From contig NZ_CP121648.1 in assembly GCF_029714205.1 (NCBI RefSeq), positions 6,388,501-6,452,500 of the forward strand: 64,000 nucleotides of DNA, in the 5' to 3' direction. The translations under genes and the position numbers were made by a program. Below the pieces are notes generated by a model, which was not told the DNA's origin, ran no database searches, and saw only the letters and a list, made by a program, of their open reading frames with translations. Shown here piece by piece: positions 30,677 through 40,070 of this stretch. Source of the DNA: Methylobacterium sp. CB376. GTDB taxonomy: Bacteria; Pseudomonadota; Alphaproteobacteria; Rhizobiales; Beijerinckiaceae. Every line of letters begins with the position of its first letter. Position 1 is the stretch's first letter.

Positions 30677-31921
30677 GTGAACGCCCCTGTCGCGCCGGCC
30701 CCGATCGCGGCCGATCGCCCGGATTCCCCCGCCGCGTGGCGGCGCCTCGCCGTCGCGGTGCTGCTCACCACGATCGGCGGCGTCGGCATGTGGTCCGTCG
30801 TGGTGGTGCTCCCCGCCGTGCAGGCGGAATTCGGCATCGACCGGGCCGCGGCCTCGCTGCCCTACACGCTCACGATGCTCGGCTTCGCCCTCGGCGGGGT
30901 CGCGATGGGGCGGCTCGCCGACCGCTTCGGCATCGCGGCGCCGCTCCTCCTCGGCAGCCTCACCCTCGCGGCGGGCTACGGCGCCACCGCGCTCGCCGGC
31001 AGCCTCTGGCCCTTCGCCCTGGCGCAGGGGCTCCTCATCGGGGTCGGCAGTTCCTGCGCCTTCGCGCCGCTGATGGCCGACACCTCCCTGTGGTTCGCCC
31101 GCCGGCGCGGCATCGCGGTCTCGATCTGCGCCGCCGGCAACTACCTCGCCGGCACGGTCTGGCCGCCCCTCGTGCAGCACGCCGTCGCGGAGGTCGGCTG
31201 GCGCGCGACACAGGCGGGGCTCGGCCTCGCCTGCCTCGTCACCATGCTGCCGCTCGCCCTGATGATGCGCCGCAGGCCCCCGTCGCAGGCCGGGACCGGG
31301 GCGGCCCGCGGCGGCCCCGCCGGCGGCCACGCGGTCGGGATCCGGCCCGGCCTCCTGCAGGGCCTGCTCGCCCTCTCGGGCCTGTCCTGCTGCGTCGCCA
31401 TGGCGATGCCCCAGGTCCACATCGTCGCCTATTGCGGCGACCTCGGCTACGGCGTCGCCCGCGGGGCCGAGATGCTCTCGCTCATGCTCGCCTGCGGCAT
31501 CGTCAGCCGCCTCGCCTCCGGCCTCCTCGCCGACCGGATCGGCGGCGTCGCCACGCTGCTCCTCGGCGCGGTGCTGCAGGGCGCGGCCCTCGCCCTCTAC
31601 CTCGTCTTCGACGGCCTGACCTCGCTCTACGTGGTCTCGGCCCTGTTCGGCCTGTTCCAGGGCGGCATCGTGCCGGCCTACGCCATCATCGTGCGCGAAC
31701 TCTTCCCGCCCGCGGAGGCGGGGGCGCGGGTCGGGATCGTGATCATGGCGACGCTCGTCGGCATGGCGCTCGGCGGCTGGCTCTCCGGCGTGATCTTCGA
31801 CCTCACCGGCACCTACGCGGCGGCCTTCGCGCACGGCCTGCTGTGGAACCTCGTCACGGTCGCGATCGGCCTCTGGCTGGTGCAGCGGCGGGCCGCGCGC
31901 GGCCGCCTCGCCCCCGCCTGA
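30677..31921 (+). CDS. Major facilitator superfamily transporter
   Basis: 414 residues, GTG start chosen because the reading upstream is not hydrophobic. About 12 membrane segments are seen, starting AVAVLLTTIGGVGMWSVVVVLP. The MFS loop motif follows TM2 (GVAMGRLADRFGIAAPL), and there is a central cytoplasmic basic loop (MMRRRPPSQAG). A second-half motif is SGLLADRIGGVATLLLGAVL. It resembles oxalate/formate- or monocarboxylate-type antiporters of the MFS, but the substrate is not determined. A luciferase-like monooxygenase gene follows 117 bases later. Confidence 0.85.
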   Translation: MNAPVAPAPIAADRPDSPAAWRRLAVAVLLTTIGGVGMWSVVVVLPAVQAEFGIDRAAASLPYTLTMLGFALGGVAMGRLADRFGIAAPLLLGSLTLAAGYGATALAGSLWPFALAQGLLIGVGSSCAFAPLMADTSLWFARRRGIAVSICAAGNYLAGTVWPPLVQHAVAEVGWRATQAGLGLACLVTMLPLALMMRRRPPSQAGTGAARGGPAGGHAVGIRPGLLQGLLALSGLSCCVAMAMPQVHIVAYCGDLGYGVARGAEMLSLMLACGIVSRLASGLLADRIGGVATLLLGAVLQGAALALYLVFDGLTSLYVVSALFGLFQGGIVPAYAIIVRELFPPAEAGARVGIVIMATLVGMALGGWLSGVIFDLTGTYAAAFAHGLLWNLVTVAIGLWLVQRRAARGRLAPA

Positions 31922-32038
31922 GCCGCCCGCCCGCGCGGCCGCCCCGCCCCTGCGCGGCCCCGCCCTTGCGCGGGCGCAAGGACGGTCTTGCGCCGGGGCC
32001 CGTTCCCAAAGCCCCGCCGCGCCCCCATCCTGACGGCC

Positions 32039-33079
32039 ATGACGCCTCGCCCCGCCTCCGCCCTCGCCCTCGGCCTCGACACGTTCGGCGACGTGACCGC
32101 CGCCCCGGACGGGAGCCTCCTGCCGCATGCCCGGGTCATCCGCGACGTCGTCGAGGAGGCGGCGCTCGCCGACGAGGTGGGCCTCGACTTCTTCGGCATC
32201 GGCGAGCACCACCGGGCCGATTTCGCCGTCTCCTCCCCGGAGATCCTGCTCGCCGCGATCGCGGCGCGCACGCGGCGGATCCGCCTCGGCTCGGCCGTGA
32301 CGGTGCTCAGCTCGGACGATCCCGTGCGGGTGTTCCAGCGCTTCGCGACGCTCCAGGCCGTCTCGGACGGGCGCGCCGAGGTGATCCTGGGGCGGGGCTC
32401 CTTCACCGAGTCCTTCCCGCTCTTCGGCTACGCCCTCGACCAGTACGAGACGCTGTTCGAGGAGAAGCTCGACCTCTTCGCGGCCCTGCTCAAGGGCGGG
32501 GCGGTGACGTGGCGGGGGACGACCCGGGCGGCGCTGAGCGGGCAGCGCGTCTTCCCGACGCTGGAGGCGCCGCTCACCGCCTGGATCGGCGTCGGGGGCA
32601 GCCCCGAATCGGTGGTGCGCGCCGCCCGCCACGACATGCCGCTCATGCTCGCCATCATCGGCGGGGATCCGGCCCGCTTCCGGCCCTACGTGGACCTCTC
32701 GCACCGGGCCTACGCCCAGCTCGGCCGGCCCGTGCGGCCGATCGGCGTCCACTCGCCGGGCTACGTGGCCGAGACCGACGCGCAGGCCCGCGAGGAGGTC
32801 TTCCCCGACTACAAGCGCATGCGCGACCGCATCGGCGCCGAGCGCGGCTGGCCGCCCCTGACCCGGGACGAGTTCGAGCGCGAGGCCGATCACGGCTCGC
32901 TCTACGTCGGCGGTCCCGAGACGGTCGCCCGCAAGATCGCCACCACGGCGCGCGCGCTCGGCCTGTCGCGCTTCCAGCTCAAGTACAGCGCCGGCCCGCT
33001 CGCGCATGACCGGCTGATGCGCTGCATCGACCTCTACGGGCGCCGCGTCGCGCCGCTCGTGCGCGCCATGCTGGCCTGA
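32039..33079 (+). CDS. Luciferase-like flavin-dependent monooxygenase (LLM class)
   Basis: 346 residues of the bacterial luciferase-like TIM-barrel family that uses reduced FMN or F420. It has ALADEVGLDFFGIGEHHRAD (conserved EHH), LGSAVTVLSSDDPVRVFQRF, GRAEVILGRGSFTESFPLFG and WIGVGGSPESVVRAA. The ATG at 32039 opens the family match (ALGLDTFGDV). The substrate is unknown. The TGA stop (33077-33079) is the first codon-sized piece of a dispersed repeat (TGATCCG). Confidence 0.87.
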   Translation: MTPRPASALALGLDTFGDVTAAPDGSLLPHARVIRDVVEEAALADEVGLDFFGIGEHHRADFAVSSPEILLAAIAARTRRIRLGSAVTVLSSDDPVRVFQRFATLQAVSDGRAEVILGRGSFTESFPLFGYALDQYETLFEEKLDLFAALLKGGAVTWRGTTRAALSGQRVFPTLEAPLTAWIGVGGSPESVVRAARHDMPLMLAIIGGDPARFRPYVDLSHRAYAQLGRPVRPIGVHSPGYVAETDAQAREEVFPDYKRMRDRIGAERGWPPLTRDEFEREADHGSLYVGGPETVARKIATTARALGLSRFQLKYSAGPLAHDRLMRCIDLYGRRVAPLVRAMLA

Positions 33080-33275
33080 TCCGCTGTCCGGACGATCGCG
33101 TCCGGAAACCCGCGCGGCGCCTGAGCGACGCCGACATCCGCATGGCGACGCGATCCGTCGGATGTCGTATGCCACGCCCGCGCGGCGCTCGAGCGAGGCC
33201 GAAATCCGCATTGCCGGAATTGGAGATGGCGACGCAGTCCGTCGGATGTCGGATGACGCGCGGCTTCGCGGGCGC
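33077..33275 (+). repeat. Dispersed repeat, copy 3 (tandem double)
   Basis: Opens with TGATCCGCTG, whose TGA is the stop of the monooxygenase gene. It then has a palindrome TCCGGACGATCGCGTCCGGA (33087-33106), the CCCGCGCGGCGCCTGAGCGA module, CATCCGCATGGCGACGCGAT and CCGTCGGATGTCGTATG. A second, diverged unit follows from about 33172 (CCCGCGCGGCGCTCGAGCGA) through GGAGATGGCGACGCAGTCCG to GATGACGCG. The inverted copy at 57221-57343 is the closest relative. Confidence 0.8.
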
Positions 33276-33288
33276 GCCCCGGGCGCGC

Positions 33289-35028
33289 TCACGCCCTCGG
33301 GGTCGAGGTCCGCAGCAGCACCGCGACCGGGGCGAGGCCCACCGCCACGATGAGGAGCGCCGCCACGGCCCCGTCCTCGTAGGTGCCCCGCGCCGCCTCG
33401 CCGTACAGGTGGGTGGCGAGGGTCTCGACGTTGAGCGGGCGCAACAGCAGGGTCGCGGGCAGTTCCTTGACGCAATCCACGAAGACCAGGAGGGCGCCGC
33501 CGAGCACCGCCGGCCAGGTCAGCGGCAGGTAGACCTGCGCCAGCACCCCGGCCGCGCCCCGCCCGAGCACGCGCCCGGCATCGCCGAGCGAGCGCGGCAC
33601 CCGGGCGAGCCCCGCCTCGCCGGTGCCGACCGTGATCGCCAGGAAGCGCACCAGGTAGGCGTAGATCAGGGCGACGCCGGTGCCGAGCCCGACGAGCCCG
33701 AGCCCCGCGCCGGTGAGCGCCCGGCTCGCCCCGTCGAGGGCGGCGTCGAGGCCGGCGAGGGGCGGCATCAGCCCGATCGCCAGGATCGCCCCCGGCACGG
33801 CGTAGCCGAGGGTGGCGCCGCGCACCAGCGCCACCCGCCAGGTCAGCGCCCGCCCGAAGAGCCGCGGCCCCGCCGCGACGAGGAGCCCGAGCCCGGTGGC
33901 GACCAGCGTCGCCAGCCCCGCGTAGAGGAGCGTGTGGAGGGTCTCGGCGAGGATCTGCGGGGAGACGCCCGCGCCGTGCAGGCGCCGCGCCGCCTGGACG
34001 GCGACGTGGCCGGCCGGCGCCAGGAACCCGACCGTCACCGGCACGAGGCCGAGGCCGAAGGCCGCGAGGGCCGCGGTCCCGGAGAGGCGGCGGCGGCCCA
34101 TGCGCCGGGGCCGCTGCGCCGCCGCCGCGTAGCCGCGCCGCCGCCGCGCCCAGCGCTCCACCGCGATCACGGCGAGCACGAGGAGGAGCATCACGAGCGC
34201 GATCGCGGCCGCGCCGGGCAGGTCCGAGCGGTTCACCCAGGTCGCGTAGATCGAGACCGTGAGGGTGCGGACGCCGAGGAATTCCGCCGCCCCGATGTCG
34301 TTGAGGGCCTCCAGCAGGGCGAGGCTGGTCCCCAGGGCGATGGCGGGCCGGGCGAGGGGCAGCGCCACCCGGCGGAAGACCGCCGCCGGGCCGAGCCCGA
34401 GGCTGCGCCCGGCCTCGACGAGGCTCGCCGACTGCATCAGGAACAGCGCCCGCGTCGGCAGGTAGACGTAGGGGTAGAGCACGAAGCCGAGGAGCAGGAC
34501 GCAGCCCGGCAGCGAGCGGATGTCGGGCAGCATCAGGTCGCGCGGGCGCGCGACCCCGAGCATCGCCCGGATCGCGCTCGGCACCGGGCCGATCGGGTGC
34601 ATCAGGTCGAGATAGGCGTAGGCCACGATGTAGGTGGGCATCGCGAGCGGCAGCAGCAGCGCCCAGTCGAGGATCCGCCGGCCGGGGAAGTCGTGGGCCG
34701 CGACGAGCCACGCCGCCCCGGTGCCGATGGCGATCACCAGGAGCCCGACCCCCGCCAGGAGCAGCACCGTGTCGCGCACCGCCTGCGGCAGCACGTAGGC
34801 GAGGAGGTGGGGCCAGAGCCCGCCCGAGCCCTGGAGCGCCTCCGCGGCGAGGGCCGCGAGCGGCGCCAGAACCAGGAGCGCCGTCGCGCCCGCGGCGAGC
34901 GTCCAGGGCAGGAGCCCGGACGGGGAGGCGGGGGCCGTCCGCCCCGCCCCGCGCCGCAGGGCGGGCAGGCCCTTCGCCAGCCCCCGCGTCAGGCCCCGCG
35001 TCAGGCCGCTAGCGGTCGAAGCCGACAC
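33289..35028 (-). CDS. fbpB: Fe(III) ABC transporter permease (double-length)
   Basis: 579-residue fused permease with two BPD_transp_1 halves and about 12 membrane helices. The first EAA-like loop is LVEAGRSLGLGPAAVFRRVALPLARPAI; the second is RSLGDAGRVLGRGAAGVLAQVYLPLTWPAV. This is the layout of FbpB/SfuB iron permeases. The GTG start at 35028 overlaps the end of fbpA by 20 bases, so the two are coupled. The N-terminus has a repeated LTRG segment from 12-bp DNA repeats. Confidence 0.9.
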   Translation of the reverse strand: MSASTASGLTRGLTRGLAKGLPALRRGAGRTAPASPSGLLPWTLAAGATALLVLAPLAALAAEALQGSGGLWPHLLAYVLPQAVRDTVLLLAGVGLLVIAIGTGAAWLVAAHDFPGRRILDWALLLPLAMPTYIVAYAYLDLMHPIGPVPSAIRAMLGVARPRDLMLPDIRSLPGCVLLLGFVLYPYVYLPTRALFLMQSASLVEAGRSLGLGPAAVFRRVALPLARPAIALGTSLALLEALNDIGAAEFLGVRTLTVSIYATWVNRSDLPGAAAIALVMLLLVLAVIAVERWARRRRGYAAAAQRPRRMGRRRLSGTAALAAFGLGLVPVTVGFLAPAGHVAVQAARRLHGAGVSPQILAETLHTLLYAGLATLVATGLGLLVAAGPRLFGRALTWRVALVRGATLGYAVPGAILAIGLMPPLAGLDAALDGASRALTGAGLGLVGLGTGVALIYAYLVRFLAITVGTGEAGLARVPRSLGDAGRVLGRGAAGVLAQVYLPLTWPAVLGGALLVFVDCVKELPATLLLRPLNVETLATHLYGEAARGTYEDGAVAALLIVAVGLAPVAVLLRTSTPRA

Positions 35029-36046
35029 GGTCGACGAGGAGGCTGGCGGCCTTGCGGTTGCGGGCGATCTCGGCGAGCGGGATCGTGTCGACCTTGAGGG
35101 CGCCGAGAGTCGCGAGCAGCGGGTCGGCGGCGACGCCGGGCTTCACCGGGTACTCGTAATCCGCCTTGGCGTAGAGGGCCTGCGCCTCGTCCGAGACCAG
35201 GAATTCGAGCAGCTTGACCGCGTTCCCGGGGTTCGGGGCGCTCTTGGCCACCACCGCGCCCGAGACGTTCACGTGCGTGCCCCCGCCCGCGAAGACCGGC
35301 AGCGCCACCTTGATGCCGTCGCCCCAGAGCTTCTGCTCCGGGCCGCCCCGGCCGCTGCGCATCAGGCCGACGTAGTAGGAATTGCCGAGGCCGATCTCGC
35401 AGAGATCCGCCACGATGTCGCGCGCCACGTCGCGATCGCCGCCGCCGGGCTTGCGGGCGAGGTTGGCCTTGAGGCCCTTGAGCCAGGCCTCCGCCTTCTC
35501 CTCGCCGTGATGGGCGATGTAGGCGGCGATCAGCGCCGTGTTGTAGGGGTGCTGGCCCGCCCGCAGGCAGACCTGCCCCTTCCACTTCGGATCGGCGAGA
35601 TCCTCGTAGGTGACGCCGTCGAGCCCCCTGGTGTCCGGGTCGGCGTAGAGGACCCGCGCCCGGGTCGAGAGCGCGAACCAGCGCCCCTCCGGATCGCGCA
35701 GGTTGGCCGGGATCGCGGCCTCCAGCACCGGCGAGCGGACCGGCTGGGCGAGGCCGCGGTCGACGACCTCGATCAGGTTGCCGATATCGACCGTCATCAC
35801 GAGGTCCGCGGCGGAGCGGGCGCCCTCGGCGGCGACGCGCTCCGTCAGGCCCTTGTCCACGAACACCGTGTTGACCTTGATGCCGCTCTTGGCCGTGAAG
35901 GCGTCGAGGAGGGGGCGGATCAGCCCCGGCTCGCGGGTCGTGTAGAGGTTCACCTCGCCCTCCGCCCGCGCGGCGGCGGGCTGCCCCAGGAGGGCGGCGC
36001 CGAGCGACGCCAGGACGACGAGCGGACGGATCGACAGGACCGGCAC
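35009..36046 (-). CDS. fbpA: Fe(III)-binding periplasmic protein
   Basis: 345 residues with a signal peptide (about 1-28, cleavage near ARA-EG). Then EVNLYTTREPGLIRPLLDAF, typical of FbpA-like ferric binding proteins. The iron-binding Tyr pair appears in LGNSYYVGLM. GTG start at 36046 after a GGGGAGG site. The substrate is taken as ferric iron from the family and the Tyr pair. An AT-rich stretch upstream probably holds its own promoter, separate from fbpC. Confidence 0.9.
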   Translation of the reverse strand: MPVLSIRPLVVLASLGAALLGQPAAARAEGEVNLYTTREPGLIRPLLDAFTAKSGIKVNTVFVDKGLTERVAAEGARSAADLVMTVDIGNLIEVVDRGLAQPVRSPVLEAAIPANLRDPEGRWFALSTRARVLYADPDTRGLDGVTYEDLADPKWKGQVCLRAGQHPYNTALIAAYIAHHGEEKAEAWLKGLKANLARKPGGGDRDVARDIVADLCEIGLGNSYYVGLMRSGRGGPEQKLWGDGIKVALPVFAGGGTHVNVSGAVVAKSAPNPGNAVKLLEFLVSDEAQALYAKADYEYPVKPGVAADPLLATLGALKVDTIPLAEIARNRKAASLLVDRVGFDR

Positions 36047-36218
36047 GGATCAACCTCCCCGAATGATTGCTCCGTAGAGAAACAGAACAGAGGAAAATGC
36101 AAGCGCGATAGTTTTGACTTGTTTTAATGTGAAACTTCGCACCGTCGGGCGCAGGTGCAACGTCAGTTGTCGATCATCATCGGACGCGTGCGGGTGGGCC
36201 GGGCGCGAAGGCCAGCCC
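36047..36218 (-). promoter_or_regulatory. AT-rich promoter region between fbpC and fbpA
   Basis: 172 bases between the fbpC stop and the fbpA start. The part at 36061-36150 is strikingly AT-rich for this genome and holds a weak dyad around AGTTTTGAC and GTGAAACT (36110-36137). A promoter for fbpAB is likely. No clear Irr or RirA consensus can be named. Confidence 0.4.
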
Positions 36219-37373
36219 TCATCCCGCCCCGGCCTCCTCGTCCGGCAGGACCAGCACCGCCTCCTCGTGCAGCGCGAGGCCGACCGCGTCGCCCGGGCCG
36301 TAGGGCTCCGCCCCGTAGGGCTCGGCCCCGGGCAGCCGCACCCGCAGCGGCTCGGCGAGGCCCGCCACCGCGAGGTGGAGCAGGGCGGAGGCGCCGAGGA
36401 AGACCCGGCGCACCACCTGGGCGGGCAGGCCGGTCCCGGGCGGGCCGACCCGCAGGGCCTCGGGCCGCAGGCAGACCCGCGCGGCGGCCCCGTCCGGGAG
36501 CCCGGGGGCGGGGAGGCGGCCGAGCGGCGTCTCGGCGGCCCCGGCGCGGATGCGCACCGGGATCTCGGTCGCGTCCGCCAGGAAACGGGCGGCGAACAGG
36601 CTCGCCGGGCGCCGGTAGAGCGCCTCGCCGGTGGCGACCTGGACGACGCGCCCGGCCCGCATCAGGGCGATGCGGCTCGCCACCGCCAGCGCCTCCTCGG
36701 GATCGTGCGTGACCAGCAGCGCCGTGGTGCCGGTGCGGCGCAGGAGCGCGACCGTGTCCTCCCGCACCCGGTCGCGCATGCGCCGGTCGAGGTTGGAGAA
36801 GGGCTCGTCGAGGAGGAGGAGCCGCGGCCCCGGCGCCAGCGCCCGCACCAGCGCCACCCGCTGCTGCTCGCCCCCCGAGAGGGTCTGCGGGTAGCTCTCC
36901 GCCCGCGCGCTCAGGCCGACCTGCTCCAGGAGCGAATCGGCCACCGCCCGGGCGGCGGCCGGGCGGCCGGCGAGGCCGAAGCGGATGTTCTCCGCCACCG
37001 TGAGGTGGGGGAACAGCGCGTAGTCCTGAAACATCAGCCCGACCCCGCGGGCCTCCGGCGGCACCGCGACGCCCGGCCCCGCCACCAAGCGCCCGTCGAG
37101 GAGGATCCGGCCCCGCGAGGGCGCCTCCAGCCCCGCCACGATGCGCAGGAGCGTGCTCTTCCCGCAGCCCGAATCGCCGAGCAGCGCCATCACCTCGCCG
37201 GGGCGCACGTCGAGGGAGACGCCGTCCAGGGCCTGCACCCGCCCGAACCGGCAGGCGATGTCCTCCGCCGCGAGGGCCGGGGGGCCGGGCGGATGCGCGG
37301 GCCGGTGTCGGGCATCGGGGGAGGGCGCTCCGTTCTGGCACAGGCGCGGCGGCGCGGCCGGCCGCGGGGTCAA
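36219..37373 (-). CDS. fbpC: Fe(III) ABC transporter ATP-binding protein
   Basis: 384-residue ABC ATPase with Walker A GDSGCGKST, Q-loop in GLMFQDYALFPHLTV, signature LSGGEQQRVALVRALA, Walker B LLLLDEP, H-loop in LLVTHDPEEAL, and a C-terminal TOBE-like regulatory region. No ATG is available upstream of the conserved core, so a TTG at 37373 is the likely start. A GAEPY repeat in the C-terminal part comes from a 15-bp duplication (36298-36327). The order on the minus strand is C, A, B, unlike the usual fbpABC. Confidence 0.88.
   Translation of the reverse strand: MTPRPAAPPRLCQNGAPSPDARHRPAHPPGPPALAAEDIACRFGRVQALDGVSLDVRPGEVMALLGDSGCGKSTLLRIVAGLEAPSRGRILLDGRLVAGPGVAVPPEARGVGLMFQDYALFPHLTVAENIRFGLAGRPAAARAVADSLLEQVGLSARAESYPQTLSGGEQQRVALVRALAPGPRLLLLDEPFSNLDRRMRDRVREDTVALLRRTGTTALLVTHDPEEALAVASRIALMRAGRVVQVATGEALYRRPASLFAARFLADATEIPVRIRAGAAETPLGRLPAPGLPDGAAARVCLRPEALRVGPPGTGLPAQVVRRVFLGASALLHLAVAGLAEPLRVRLPGAEPYGAEPYGPGDAVGLALHEEAVLVLPDEEAGAG
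36298..36327. repeat. 15-bp tandem duplication in fbpC
   Basis: CCGTAGGGCTCCGCC and CCGTAGGGCTCGGCC side by side; on the minus strand they encode two successive GAEPY-type segments. Confidence 0.75.
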
Positions 37374-37466
37374 TCGGGCGTTAAGCGGATCGGTCGAATT
37401 CTCCGCATCGCCCGGGCGGCTCTAGCCGGCCGGCCGGGCGTCGAGCAACCGTCAGGGTGAGTGCGT

Positions 37467-37913
37467 ATGCGTAGCGCGTCGAGCGAGACCCGGAACGCCG
37501 TGCCGGGCGCGCCGAGCGGGACCGGCAACGTGGTGCCGTTCCGGCGGGCGAAGGGGCCGGCCGGGCGCGCCTGCCATCCCGAGGATCTCGCCGCGCCGAG
37601 CCCCGCCCTCGCCCGCGCCCGCCGCGACCAGCGCAGCCTGATGGACACGGTCTACGAGGCCGGCCACCTGCCGGTGGCGGCGAGCGACCGCGAGACCAAG
37701 CTCGTCGCCGCGCGCCTCCAGGTCTACGGCTTCCTGGTGATCGAGGAGGTGGAGGAGGACGGCCGCCTGCGCCGCCTGCGCCCCTCCGAGGCCGTGCGCG
37801 CCGGCGGCGAGCGGCCCTGGCGCCTCTCGCGCTCCTCCTACGGCGTGAACCTCGCGGTCTCGATCCCGCGGGTGGACGACTTCCTGTTCGAGCCGGTCGG
37901 CATGACCGTGTGA
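37467..37913 (+). CDS. Conserved hypothetical protein
   Basis: 148 residues from ATG 37467 (an in-frame GTG at 37461 is also possible). A basic, Pro/Gly-rich N-terminal third leads to a more ordered part with RSLMDTVYEAGHLPVAASDR, KLVAARLQVYGFLVIEEVEE, and SYGVNLAVSIPRVDDFLFEP at the end. No membrane segment or known domain is recognised. The TGA stop is the first three bases of a dispersed repeat. Confidence 0.65.
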   Translation: MRSASSETRNAVPGAPSGTGNVVPFRRAKGPAGRACHPEDLAAPSPALARARRDQRSLMDTVYEAGHLPVAASDRETKLVAARLQVYGFLVIEEVEEDGRLRRLRPSEAVRAGGERPWRLSRSSYGVNLAVSIPRVDDFLFEPVGMTV

Positions 37914-38072
37914 TCCGGGATCCGGTTGATCGAAGCGGATCACGCGCCCGCGCGGCGCGTGAGCGAAGCCCCGATCCGCCATCCCGAAGGGATCAAGCGG
38001 ATCCCGAGCCCGCGCGGCGCTTGAGCGAAGCCCAAATCCGCCATCCCGAAGGGATCGAGCGGATCGGGCATG
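37911..38072 (+). repeat. Dispersed repeat, copy 4 (tandem double)
   Basis: Starts TGATCCGGGATCCGGTTGAT, with TGA serving as the upstream gene's stop. Two tandem units of about 62 bases follow. Each has CCCGCGCGGCGC(G/T)TGAGCGAAG and then ATCCGCCATCCCGAAGGGAT leading into an AGCGGATC arm. The next 258 bases up to the GT-C gene show no supported feature. Confidence 0.85.
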
Positions 38073-38330
38073 AGCCCGATGGCCCGGGAGGTCGGGGCGC
38101 CGGGCCGTCGGCCGGATCGCATTCCGCATCGCATTCCGCGCGGGGCCGCGCGCTTTGCGGGACCGCGAGGCCGACCCGGGACGGCCCTGGTGGGCTCTCC
38201 CGGAGGGCGTGCGCGTCCCGCGCGGGTCGCGAAAATTGACATTGCTTGCCGGATCACCGACACGAGCGCCCGTCGCGGCGGCCGGGGGCGGGGTCCCGTC
38301 GCGGGCCCGCCGCCGGTTGGGAGCGACGCG

Positions 38331-40070
38331 ATGACGACCCTTGCGGCCGGGCACGGGCCCGGTGCCGGAGAGCGGCCCGGCCGTGCCGCCCGGGCAGGCA
38401 GCCTCGCCGAGCGGGCGCTGTCGCTCGGCGCCCGCAGCCACGCGCGCGCCTGCTTCGTCCTCCTGCTCCTCTGCCTCGCCTGCTTCCTGCCGGGCTTCGC
38501 CTCGCTGCAGCCGATGGACCGGGACGAGCCGCGCTTCGCCCAGGCCTCCAAGCAGATGCTGGAGACGGGCGACTTCGTCGACATCCGCTTCCAGGGCGAG
38601 GCCCGGCACAAGAAGCCGGTCGGGATCTACTGGGCGCAGAGCGCCGTGGTCGCCGCCGCCGAGGCGCTCGGCGTGCCCGAGGCCCGCACCACCATCGCGC
38701 TCTACCGCATCCCCTCGCTGCTCGGGGCCGTGGCGGCCGTGCTCCTGACCTACTGGGCCGCGCTCGCCTTCCTGTCCCGCCGCCACGCCCTCCTGGCCGC
38801 CGCCCTGTTCGGCGCCTGCGCGATGCTCTCGGCCGAGGCGCGCCTCGCCAAGACCGACGCGCTCCTCACCGCCGCCGCCGTCGCCGCCATGGGGGCGCTC
38901 GCCCGGGCCTGGCTCGGGCGCGGGCGGGGCGAGCCCCCGACGCGGGTCACCGTGGCGATCTTCTGGGTCGCGGTCGCCCTGGGCATCCTGATCAAGGGAC
39001 CGATGGTCCCGCTCTTCGCCGGCCTCGCCGCCCTCGCCCTGTCGCTGGCGGTCCGCTCGGGCGCGTGGCTGCGGGCCCTGCGGCCCGGGCTCGGGCTCGC
39101 GATCGTGCTCGCGGTCGCGGCCCCCTGGTTCGTGGCCATCGGGCTCAAGAGCGGCGGCGCCTTCTACGGCGAGGCGGTCGGCCACGACATGCTGGGCAAG
39201 GTCGGCACCGCCCAGACCCAGCACTGGGCCCCGCCCGGCACCTACCTGCTCGTCTTCTTCGGGACCTTCTGGCCCGCCGCGGCCTTCGCGGCCATGGCGG
39301 TCCCCTTCGCGTGGCGGCACCGGCGCGAGGACGCGATCGCCTTCCTGATCGCCTGGGTGGTGCCGTCCTGGCTCGTCTTCGAGGCGGTGCCGACCAAGCT
39401 GCCCCACTACGTCCTGCCCCTCTGCCCGGCGCTGGCGATCCTCGCCGTCGCGGCGGTCGCCCGCGGGGCCGTGCACCGGGACCGGCCGGGCGCGCCGCTG
39501 GTGGCGCTCCTCGTGCCCCTCGTGCCGCTCGGGCTCGCGGTCGGCCTCGCGGTCGCGGCCTGGCGCCTCGACGGCGTGCTGCCCCTCGCCGCCCTCCCGC
39601 TCCTCGCCGCGGCGGCCCTCGCGGCGGCGGCGGCGTGGCGCCTGTTCGTCGCCGGCTCCCCCGAACCGTCCCTCGCGGTCGCGGTTCTCGCCGGGCTGCT
39701 GCTGAGCCCGGCCGTGTTCGGGCTGACCCAGCCGGTCCTCGCCTCCCTGAAGGTCTCGCCGCGCCTCGCCTCCCTGCGCGCCGCCCTGCCCTGCGCGCCG
39801 GTGCGGGTCGGGACGGTCGGCTACCGCGAGCCGAGCCTCGTCTTCCTCGCCGGGACCGACCTCGCGATGCTCGATTCGGGCGAGGAGGCGGCGGAGTTCC
39901 TGGCGGCCGGCGGCTGCCGCCTCCTCGCCGTCGAGGACCGCGCCCGGGAGCGGGTCCGCGCCGCGCTCGCGGCCCGGGGCCTCGCGCCGCGGCGGGTCGG
40001 CCGGGTCGCGGGCTTCAACATCAACGGCGGCAAGCCCGTCGGGCTCGACGCGCTGGCGGTGCTGCCGTGA
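38331..40070 (+). CDS. ArnT-like lipid-linked sugar transferase (GT-C, PMT family)
   Basis: 579 residues, polytopic, with the catalytic loop signature after TM1: PMDRDEPRFAQASKQMLETG, then FQGEARHKKPVGIYWAQ. These are hallmarks of ArnT-type transferases that move a sugar from a polyprenyl phosphate carrier to lipid A or another envelope acceptor. About 11-12 membrane segments are seen, with a soluble C-terminal domain (RVGTVGYREPSLVFLAGTDL). The ATG at 38331 was chosen just before the hydrophobic start. Its stop overlaps the GT2 gene (GTGA). Confidence 0.88.
   Translation: MTTLAAGHGPGAGERPGRAARAGSLAERALSLGARSHARACFVLLLLCLACFLPGFASLQPMDRDEPRFAQASKQMLETGDFVDIRFQGEARHKKPVGIYWAQSAVVAAAEALGVPEARTTIALYRIPSLLGAVAAVLLTYWAALAFLSRRHALLAAALFGACAMLSAEARLAKTDALLTAAAVAAMGALARAWLGRGRGEPPTRVTVAIFWVAVALGILIKGPMVPLFAGLAALALSLAVRSGAWLRALRPGLGLAIVLAVAAPWFVAIGLKSGGAFYGEAVGHDMLGKVGTAQTQHWAPPGTYLLVFFGTFWPAAAFAAMAVPFAWRHRREDAIAFLIAWVVPSWLVFEAVPTKLPHYVLPLCPALAILAVAAVARGAVHRDRPGAPLVALLVPLVPLGLAVGLAVAAWRLDGVLPLAALPLLAAAALAAAAAWRLFVAGSPEPSLAVAVLAGLLLSPAVFGLTQPVLASLKVSPRLASLRAALPCAPVRVGTVGYREPSLVFLAGTDLAMLDSGEEAAEFLAAGGCRLLAVEDRARERVRAALAARGLAPRRVGRVAGFNINGGKPVGLDALAVLP

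Noticed and set aside
30608..34711. A 1367-residue minus-strand open frame crossing several genes
   Set aside because: It passes through the MFS and monooxygenase genes on the other strand, the repeat region and part of fbpB in a wrong frame; no domain similarity anywhere.
37911..38072. Tandem repeat units considered as a CRISPR array
   Set aside because: Only two units, no unique spacers of constant length, no cas genes, and the same units are scattered elsewhere as dispersed repeats.
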